DNA of 64,000 nt from Bimuria novae-zelandiae CBS 107.79. Lineage: Eukaryota; Ascomycota; Dothideomycetes; Pleosporales; Didymosphaeriaceae. Below the pieces are notes generated by a model, which saw only the letters and a program-made list of their open reading frames with translations, was not told the origin of the DNA and did not search any database. Location: contig ML976656.1 in the NCBI GenBank assembly GCA_010015655.1, forward strand, positions 2,051,351 to 2,115,350, given 5' to 3'. Made by a program: the position numbers and the translations under genes. This document shows, piece after piece, positions 57,164-64,000 of the stretch (its first letter is position 1; each line of letters starts with the position of its first letter).

Positions 57164-57573
57164 GTGGAAGTAACACTTGGCGGGGTCGCGTAACCGAGGT
57201 CACGTAATGTACTATCCAGCCAAGACATACTATCCTGCCAAGATTGTGGAAGGTGTACTATCCACGGATGGCGCGACCATCCATCGGAATCTAGGGACGG
57301 TAGAAAGAGAGATGGACGGTAAGGTTTACCCCTCTTGTATATAAACCTACACGAATACCCTTAAGGCATTCGTGTTTAACCTGTTTATTAATCTATTATT
57401 TAGATCTAAATAAGCAACCTTGTTAATTTAATTGTACTATACACACCTTTAATACTAACGCCCTAGTAACACGCGCAAGCTATCACTACCACCCTCTCTC
57501 GTCCTACTAGTACTCCTGCCCGAGAACTAACCTTAGCCCCTTAGGGATTAGCTATCTCTTTGGGATCTTAACA
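57164..57573 (+). repeat. Gypsy B 3' LTR, second fragment
   Basis: Continues the LTR after element C; with the first fragment it gives about 462 bases against 457 in the 5' LTR. Confidence 0.9.
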
Positions 57574-57578
57574 GTTAT

Positions 57579-58149
57579 TTAAGCTAGCTAAAGGGCTACT
57601 AGCCTTTACCTATATAACCTAAACGTCGTACTACTCTTATCTTAAGTAACTAGTTAGCTAGCTACTCTTCTACCTACTAGTTAGGCTTTAGCCGCCTTAA
57701 AGTTAATATTTAATACACCTTAGAGCTTACAGGCTCTATATAAGGCTTAGTAGTAGCTATTATTATTAGAGTCTTTTTTACGAAGCACCCGCGTAGTGCT
57801 TAGTAAGGTAAGTAAGGCTATTATAAAGGCTAACACTAAGGTAGCCTAGCTTAAGGCTAAAAATTAATAACTTAAATATTAATTAGATAATGCTAGGATT
57901 ACTCGCACTAAAAAGCGCGTTTAAGTAAATCTAAATAAGCGCTTTAATAATATTAAAACTATTAAGACTGCTATAGACCGAGCAATAGCTCTAAAGGCTT
58001 AACAGGTAAGTACTTTACCTAAAAAAGAAGCTAAAAAAGTAGTAAAAGTAGTAGCAGCGCTTACTCTTAAGTTTATATATACTAAGTAGTAAATATAATT
58101 ATTATTATTAATAAAAATCGCGACTCTATACTATGTAGCTACTTTTAAT
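57579..58149 (+). pseudogene. Transposase of element A, C-terminal part
   Basis: After the TSD GTTAT the decayed plus-strand frame resumes with Lys/Ala-rich relics (IDRAIALKA, KKVVKVVAALTLKF) typical of the basic C-terminus of pogo transposases, then enters the right inverted end. Confidence 0.6.
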
Positions 58150-58194
58150 GGGGTGCGCGGGAACCCTTTGTGCGCGGAAAGTATAGGTCCGAGC

Positions 58195-58473
58195 TTACAT
58201 CATCTTCGAGGAAGGGAACAGCCCACTTCTTATGAAATCGCCAATACTCATCGCTATCACCGCCTCGGCTAGCCTCCTCTTTGCTGCCGCATCGTGCTTC
58301 TTGAGTACGTTGAGGACTAGCAACGCGAGGATGCAAGTGCTGTAGATTACTTTCTGCCCCCTAAACCTCACAGTTTGCAGAATCCACCCGAACTGGCACA
58401 CATTCGCCAAAAATTGAAATCCTGACTGATACCACGGCATTGTCGCACGTTTCCGTAGCGCTAAACACGGCAT
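58195..58473 (-). CDS. Small hydrophobic ORF cut by element A
   Basis: The frame opens at 58473 (MPCLALRKRATMPWYQ); the inner ATG at 58440 (MPWYQSGFQF) is the more likely start. A hydrophobic helix around STCILALLVLNVL suggests one membrane span. The stop TAA is made from the TSD TA plus the first base of transposon A. Joining the two flanks of A would extend it by three codons to YGSR and a native stop. Whether it was ever a gene is unsure; it could be the tail of the adjacent broken HET gene's locus. Confidence 0.35.
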   Translation of the reverse strand: MPCLALRKRATMPWYQSGFQFLANVCQFGWILQTVRFRGQKVIYSTCILALLVLNVLKKHDAAAKRRLAEAVIAMSIGDFIRSGLFPSSKMM

Positions 58474-58639
58474 TTACTGTCACAATTTGGAGTCTCCCTT
58501 TTCCCACTTGTAGTGGCGCCTCACCTGTGTTGAGATGCGACTACCCATCCTGCACTAGCGTTGTTTACAGCTACTCATGTATACCTACTGTTCGTAGCTT
58601 CACCCAACACAACAACAAGTACAATTCTCAATTTCTTCC

Positions 58640-59802
58640 TTATGCGTATGGATCACTAGCTCTCACATTTACCGTCTCGAACTGCACTTTTATGTTGTCT
58701 ACCTCTAGGTCAGCGGTCCTATATTGTTCATTGTCGTGTAGCACTTCGCGTAGCGTACCTACTCCCATTCTTGTTATGGCAAAGTTCCCAAAGCTTGGGA
58801 GATGTATCCTGTCATCGTTGGGCCGTGAGGCCTCGAAGCTGAATTTGGCCAGGCGAATTATGGTGAAAACTGTATTCAGACAATTCAAGCAGCCCTGATT
58901 GGCAGGGCTAAGGCGGAGGTCAATCCTGAGATGACCCGTGCCGCTGAGTCCGTGGTTTTTGATCTTGTCCGCGAAGCCCACGATGTGGCACTCCAGTATG
59001 TACCAATTGTCCAAGCCGAGTAGTTTGTATGTCTGAGACACAGGATTGAGTATCGGGGACACGGGCACGAGATAGTGCCACGCGTTTTCGAAAAAGCGCT
59101 CTTGGTAGGTCCACGTTCGGGTGAAACATCTGTCCTGTGCCAAGTGTTGGAGAGCAAGAAGGCAAAGCTTTCGACTTCTGCAGTCATTGTGCGTTAAAAG
59201 CTCGTCGAACAATTCTGTGCCGCACTGCATGAACGGGTACAACCTAGCTGTGATCGACACGCTGTCTATCATCGTAGAGAGCAGCACAGCTGTATATATG
59301 CTTCGCCTGTAGATCTCGTGCATAGCTTACAGGTGGGCTTCCACATCTTCTGGGTCGTCTTGTTGAATGCACTCTTGGTCGATCCATATCAAGACTCGAC
59401 TGAGCTCTTCTTGTGCGAAGCGGTATGCGCGAAGCAACACGATAGGATTGCACTTAGAGCGCGCGGCTCTGCTTTTGAGCCCCAGATCTTGTAAGTTGGA
59501 ATGTGGTTTTCGAATGCAGTGATGACCGAATTAGGCTGCCCCCAAGTATATGATACTGCCACCTATTCTTGGCCTATTGTATGCTCGTGAGGAGGCGTAA
59601 GTCGCAGATGCACCGTGCCAGAGACTTTCCCTCTTGGTTGAAGATCCAAAGGTGTCAGAAACCGCAGGTTTATCGGCTGATTGGCATTGTGCAATTTTCA
59701 GGACCGTCGCAAGGCAAGGTTTTCTATCCTCTCGAGCTCCGCGACCAATGCTGAAGGTGTGCTGTGGATTCCGCCAAAGGTTTTGGAGGTGTCGTATTCC
59801 AT
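58640..59802 (-). pseudogene. HET-domain (heterokaryon incompatibility) gene, broken
   Basis: The minus-strand reading starts MEYDTSKTFGGIHSTP at 59802 and contains the HET landmarks VAVSYTWGQP, LIWIDQECIQQDDPEDVEAH and DRCFTRTWTYQERF in the right order. It is interrupted by TGA at 59698-59700, TAG at 59563-59565, a one-base shift near 59450 and TAA at 59327-59329. No plausible introns remove all of these. The last 228 codons are open to 58640. Intact HET proteins trigger cell death when unlike individuals fuse. This copy cannot make the full domain. Confidence 0.8.
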
Positions 59803-60152
59803 ATTGACGGCGATGTGGCGATAAAAGGATTTTCACTGGAAGTTCTGCGTTGCAGGAGGGGTTGGAGAATGCTTGAGCGGAAGAGGCTGGAGTGTCGAGG
59901 GCTCGTATCTACGCTTGCACAGCCTCCGAGCCTGCCGACGCTGACATCGGAGGCGCCACTGGTCATCAATCACAGGTATCACTCAGCGCTGGAACATGCA
60001 CTTCTGAGATTGTGTGTCGTTTAAGAGTAAAGTCACCTCCAACAAATTATCGATTATTCATTACAAATTACTTCTTATCGTGACAAGTCTCCCAAGTCCC
60101 TCCTGCACAGTTCCCAGCTATTCCACCCAATGGCACACGTCATGTTGTGTTC
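59803..60152. other. Intergenic, no gene seen
   Basis: About 350 bases between the HET pseudogene and the 3' end of the P450; no feature recognised. Confidence 0.4.
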
Positions 60153-61979
60153 TCACACTACTTTCACGCAAAGTCCTTTGCTGTCTAGGTTCGGCAATGG
60201 GATGATATAATCGTGGGCCTGGACGATGTCGCTTTCGTCCGTTTCGAACAACTCTAGTCTAGGAGCACCTGGTCGAAACACCGTCGAGAGAGTTTTGTAC
60301 AGTTCCATGTACGCCAGGCTGCAGTTGTATTAGGATACTGTCATTGCGGAAATACTCGCGTTATCAAAGACTTACTTCATGCCGAGGCAGTTCCGAGAGC
60401 CTTTAGAGAACGGTACAAGACATCGGGTCATGGCAGGCGTGACGTCGTTTAACCAGCGGTTAGGATCGAATTTGAAGGGATTGGGATAGATGCTAGGATC
60501 AGTATGGTTCATGTAGGCCGACATTCCGACGGCGACCTGTAGATGAGTTACCAGCCGAGCATTGTCGCCTCGAGATTACACTTACACCAGGCGGAATCAC
60601 CCAATCCTTGTAATAAATTGGTACATCCGGCGAAACACGCGGCATGCGGTGCATGACACCATAGCTCAGCCTCAGGCCCTCTTTGATCAACGCTTGCAGG
60701 AAGGGCAGCTTCTCCAGCTCGACAAAAGACGGCAGTTTCTCAGGGTAGCCTTCCATAACGGGTGATAGTTCCTGTTGTAATCTCTGCAAATATCCCTCGT
60801 CGGAAATAATATAGTAGCTAATGAAGTCAAGGGTACGAGCCGCACTGATACTGCCAGCACCCAAGAAAATCTGCGCTTCCCTTGACAGCCTCTCGACTGA
60901 AAGATCGCTTTCCGGAAGACCGCTGGTGAGAAGATGCCGAAATACAGAGTTGCGTATCTCGAAAGTAGCATGGTCAGGCTTTTCTTCCAATTCTCTCTTG
61001 GCATCGATGATGTGTTGTCGAGCTGTGTCTTTGAACTTCTCAAAGGTTATCAAGCGCGGGTCGAGCCAACGCAGCACTGAGGAAGGTATTATGTTTATTA
61101 ACCTTCAGACTGTTAGCATCGATAGTGTTGCCGAGAAGCATATATACTTGATTAGCTGAGGGAACGCCATCACTAGCGGGAGCGAGTGAATGAAATTGTG
61201 AAGCAGATTGTACCACTCTACCCCAAAATTCGGTTCGTCAATCATGCTGGAGTTGTTTTCGAAACATATTCTTCCAACGACGTCGGCAGAAAGAGCGACA
61301 TATGCATGGTCGAGACGTATCACTTGATCAGTTCCTTGGTAGCTTTCAAGTCGTCGCACGAAGCGCTTTGCAACATCTGCCACCATGGGCTCAAGCTTGG
61401 TGACACCTGCACGCGAGAAGAATGGCTCTAAGGGTTTTCGTCTGTGACGATGCAGATCGTGCGACAAGGATAAGAAGTGTGTGCCTGAGCAGTGTCGCGT
61501 CAGTGCTGTTCAAGCTGAATAGAAACGCCACTGACCCTCGAAATCGATGCCCCGCGCAAAACCTTCATAATTATCTGTCTTTCGTACACTTCCAGATACA
61601 TTGAGTTGATTGTAGAATTCCGGATCATGAATAGAAAGTTCATGCGGTGTGATCCGGACGATTGGCCCTTCTCGTCCCAATCCGGTTAGCTTGTTCTCCA
61701 ATCCCCATCAAGTTTCACTGCGCATCAGGGCCTGATCGGCTCACCATATTTATCATGCATCTCCTTGATCGTGAAAACATATTTTCCCCTGCGAAAATAG
61801 TCGTGGTAGAACTCGTACCAACTGGTGACTGCAGCAATCTTCGGCCCCGGGAACTTGGCGAGTGGGGAGAAAAAGAGGCGGTGAACGACCAAAATCGCAG
61901 TGTACGCCGTGAACGCGAGGACTGTGACGATCACGTAGTGCGCAAGCAGAGCGCTGAGGACGCGAGACTCCAGCACCAT
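60153..61979 (-). CDS. Cytochrome P450 monooxygenase
   Basis: Six exons, 61979-61745, 61670-61536, 61484-61148, 61102-60586, 60536-60376 and 60318-60153, give 516 residues with clean phases; introns are 45-74 bp. An N-terminal membrane anchor (ALLAHYVIVTVLAFTAYTAI) is followed by the Pro-rich hinge FPGPKI. The I-helix has FLGAGSISAART (about residues 315-326), the ExxR motif is E377-R380 and the heme loop FSKGSRNCLG has Cys458. It belongs among ER-bound class II fungal P450s that hydroxylate secondary metabolites or fatty compounds, in style near the trichodiene-oxygenase/CYP58-65 type. No biosynthetic core gene is in the window, so the substrate is unknown. It is intact although a broken HET gene and transposons are nearby. 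Confidence 0.92.
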
Positions 61980-63634
61980 CGTAACGGGTCACTCTAGGTT
62001 GTACCGGCTAGCTGGGTGTGTTGAGTGCTGCGGTACAACACACGCGAGATCCTCCAAGCGCTCGCTTACTTAATTAACCGGCGCGATTCGGCGCGATCCA
62101 ACGCAGTGTATCACTCGGTGTTGATGCAGCACACTTTGGTGACAATGAACTTCTCGGTGTCCTTGGTATGTAGTGACGCGCGTGGAAAAGTGAGCGAGAT
62201 CAGTGTCGATTGAGGGCACGAAGGGCGTAGGCTATTAATTCATCCAGATAAAGAAGCTATTCCTAATAAGGCTAGTTGCCCTGCAAACAGGGCAACATGT
62301 AGGATTTGCCCTCGGCTGCGCATGTGCCAGACCTTTTGCTTGGTCCCAGGACTTCAAGCTAACTGCTTCTAATTCTATGCTCCTCCATCCTACCGAAAGT
62401 GCAGAATTTATCATGTGCATGGCGCGCATGTTTGCTAGATACACAGGAGTGACATCAATTCAGTTTGACGCAAATGTCTGAGAATTCAATAGCTAAGAAA
62501 TAGCCAACTATTCAATTTTTGAGCGTAGCTGAAGTACCAGATCGTTCTACAAGTGAAGTAGAACTTCGCTTTGAATAAATGATTCAATGATACCTCATAC
62601 AAACAACGTTTTGCGTGTACCATATAAACCTTCCATGCTGCACTTCAGTAGCATCAAACAGTGATCCAATTATCTTATTACTTATGACGCTGAGCTCGGA
62701 TGCAATTGTTCTCAGGGAAAGATAACATATTATAATAGCTCAGCGAAATTGTAAAGCAATGGGTAAAACTTAGTTTGAACGGATACATTCCTGGGAAGTT
62801 TTAAGGAAGCTTTAGTCAGTGTAGGGAATTTAAATTTGCGAAACTTACTGACTGTGGGCCCTGCTCTGTTGCAGCGACTCGGATATTCTCGTCGTAATTT
62901 AATGAGGATTTTCTAATTACGAGGCTGTAGTTATATCAATTTTTATGAGTTTATATATCTTTGCATTGAGTCCCAGTAAATGGCGATACCGATCCCGACC
63001 TCTATATAGTATGTTGTTAAGGATTCTGCATGCCATATCCGAGTATTTGTACTTTTTCTTTTTGTGATCAGTATTCTTGTAACCTGAGGACGCGAAATGG
63101 TTGAGTGGAGTTTGAGGACAAGCCATATGAATGAGGCAGAGGACATCAGCTTCGAATAATACCTCCTGCGGCATCTCTGTATGGCCAGAAACTCAAAACA
63201 GTCCACATCAGGCTATGCTTGAAGAAGTTGATCACACTTCTCATCACAACTCGCGTCGATTTGTTACACCTGCATGCGAACCAAGTAAAGATCAGACTGG
63301 ATCCCTACACGTGAGTCACCAGTATTGAATCGATCGCAGTAGTTGGAGTTTGTGTTGAAGCGTCTAAATCACACGGCAGTGACTTTGAAGGCACAAAATT
63401 GAATCGTCAGATTCACGAACTAGTCGGCATATGCTCATATGATCTCTTTGCAATAGCGTATGATTCACATAATACTCTCTATAAATTAATGTTATTTGTA
63501 CCATTCAGCTCCTGACACATCATTGTAGCCAACTAGATACACTACGCACTCCACAGCTACATTGATTGCTTACATCAAAGCCTCTACACGTTTCAGAGAC
63601 TAGAGACTTTCACATTTTACCTCAAACACAAACC
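61980..63634. other. Long intergenic region, no gene seen
   Basis: About 1.65 kb, moderately AT-rich (especially 62500-63100), with only short frames on both strands. It contains the P450 promoter at the left and that of the small membrane protein at the right. No repeat or RNA gene was recognised. Confidence 0.45.
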
Positions 63635-63881
63635 ATGGCGAAGGTAACTGACTCCCCTCTCGTGTCATTGTCAAATTTCTAACATGCCTTAGCTCTCTAA
63701 ATTGGCATGGGTAGCAATTGGGATTATCAGCATCATCGGGGTTGTTATTGTCATAGTCTTGATGTGCTGCTTAATCCAGTGGTGCAAAGGTGACGGCGAT
63801 GAATACGACGAGGGATGCGGTTCCTGCTGGCGCGGCGGTGAAGGGAGATCCTCTTATCAAGATCGGCAACAAAATGACTAG
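63635..63881 (+). CDS. Tiny single-span membrane protein with Cys-rich tail
   Basis: Exon 63635-63643 encodes only MAK. A 49-bp intron (GTAACT donor, CTAAC branch, TTAG acceptor) leads to exon 63693-63881, giving 65 residues. A strong hydrophobic helix (VAIGIISIIGVVIVIVLM) is followed by CCLIQWCKGDGDEYDEGCGS and a further Cys, then a hydrophilic C-terminus. Five Cys lie within about 25 residues after the helix, some of which could be palmitoylated or bind metal. The leader contains CAAACACAAACC-type A-rich sequence up to the ATG, common in fungal genes. Family and function unknown; real-gene status rests on the intron and composition. Confidence 0.6.
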
Positions 63882-64000
63882 CATACGAGGTATTATTAGC
63901 AACCCATTCTCTGCCCGCAAAGGTACTCACCGAAGACAGGAACTAGCGTCACGGGATATTCACTGCATTGTAGAAGAGTTTGAGGGCGCTTGTTTGGATT
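63882..64000. other. Window end, downstream of small membrane protein
   Basis: About 120 bases; no feature. Confidence 0.3.

Larger units (their letters stand above)
45973..57573 (+). mobile_element. Ty3/gypsy chromovirus B, split in its 3' LTR
   Basis: 5' LTR 45973-46429; 3' LTR 51762-51811 continued at 57164-57573. TSD GTTAT at 45968-45972 and 57574-57578. Excluding element C the length is about 6.25 kb. Plus-strand gag, protease/RT/RNase H/integrase and chromodomain relics lie between, and a purine tract (AAAAGAGGGGAGGTGA) touches the 3' LTR. Stops are frequent. Confidence 0.9.
44798..58195 (+). mobile_element. Pogo/Fot1-type DNA transposon A, split by gypsy B
   Basis: Inverted ends of about 45 bases begin AGCTCGGACCTATACTTTTC (left) and are mirrored at 58150-58195, with TSD TA at 44796-44797 and 58196-58197. 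Removing gypsy B leaves about 1.8 kb, the right size. Decayed plus-strand transposase is found on both sides of B. Confidence 0.85.

Noticed and set aside
44798..58195. 44798 and 58195 ends taken as a large chromosomal inverted repeat
   Set aside because: They are the terminal inverted repeats of element A with TA duplications; nested content explains the distance.
61980..63634. Genes in the 1.65-kb gap
   Set aside because: Only short frames without motifs or convincing splice sites; left unannotated.
1..64000. Secondary-metabolite gene cluster
   Set aside because: A P450, an MFS transporter, an AKR and a Zn2Cys6 regulator are present but far apart, separated by housekeeping genes and transposons, with no backbone synthase.
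1..64000. tRNA or rRNA genes
   Set aside because: No convincing B-box (GGTTCGANTCC) with paired A-box and stem structure was seen by eye.

Overview
The window comes from a filamentous ascomycete (Pezizomycotina), most likely a Dothideomycete. The evidence is short GT-AG introns of about 45-60 bp with CTAAC/CTGAC branch sites, families typical of such genomes (HET domain, Zn2Cys6 regulator, GT90/CAP10, P450, MFS, SAT4/rhodopsin-like), and long AT-rich blocks in which transposons have decayed by C-to-T and G-to-A changes, the mark of repeat-induced point mutation (RIP). Species cannot be named from sequence alone.

Layout. Positions 1-512 are an AT-rich repeat remnant. Positions 513-27335 are a normal gene-rich block: CCCH zinc-finger protein, DUF6924-like protein, aldo-keto reductase, three small proteins of unknown function, WRAP73/Wdr8, a 956-residue Gln-rich protein, ribosomal protein eS10, an MFS transporter, a GT90/CAP10 glycosyltransferase, a Zn2Cys6 regulator, and a divergent pair of paralogous secreted proteins. 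Most models needed splicing; exon positions are given in each entry. Positions 27579-29423 hold a short DNA transposon (hAT-like) and the 5' end of a broken rhodopsin-like membrane protein gene.

Positions 29424-58195 are almost wholly mobile DNA. Two nests can be read base by base from target-site duplications (TSDs). In nest 1 a second hAT-like copy is split by a Ty1/copia element (TSD ATTAT), which is split by a reverse-oriented Ty3/gypsy element (TSD TAATA) and carries several solo LTRs. In nest 2 a pogo/Fot1-type element A (TSD TA) is split by a chromodomain gypsy element B (TSD GTTAT). The 3' LTR of B is split by pogo-type element C (TSD TA), C is split by pogo-type element D (TSD TA), and D carries both a SINE/LINE-like insertion (17-bp TSD) and a solo LTR of the B family (TSD CTTTA). 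Removing the nested pieces leaves each element at a normal family length, which supports the reading.

Positions 58195-64000 return to host sequence: a small ORF cut by element A, a broken HET-domain gene, an intact six-exon P450, a 1.65-kb gap without recognisable genes, and a tiny Cys-rich membrane protein. No tRNA, rRNA or CRISPR was seen. No single new multi-gene system stands out. The most unusual observations are the datable nest, an antisense ORF conserved inside the chromovirus, the divergent secreted paralogues, and a ten-N gap whose two sides are duplicate but differently mutated copies.
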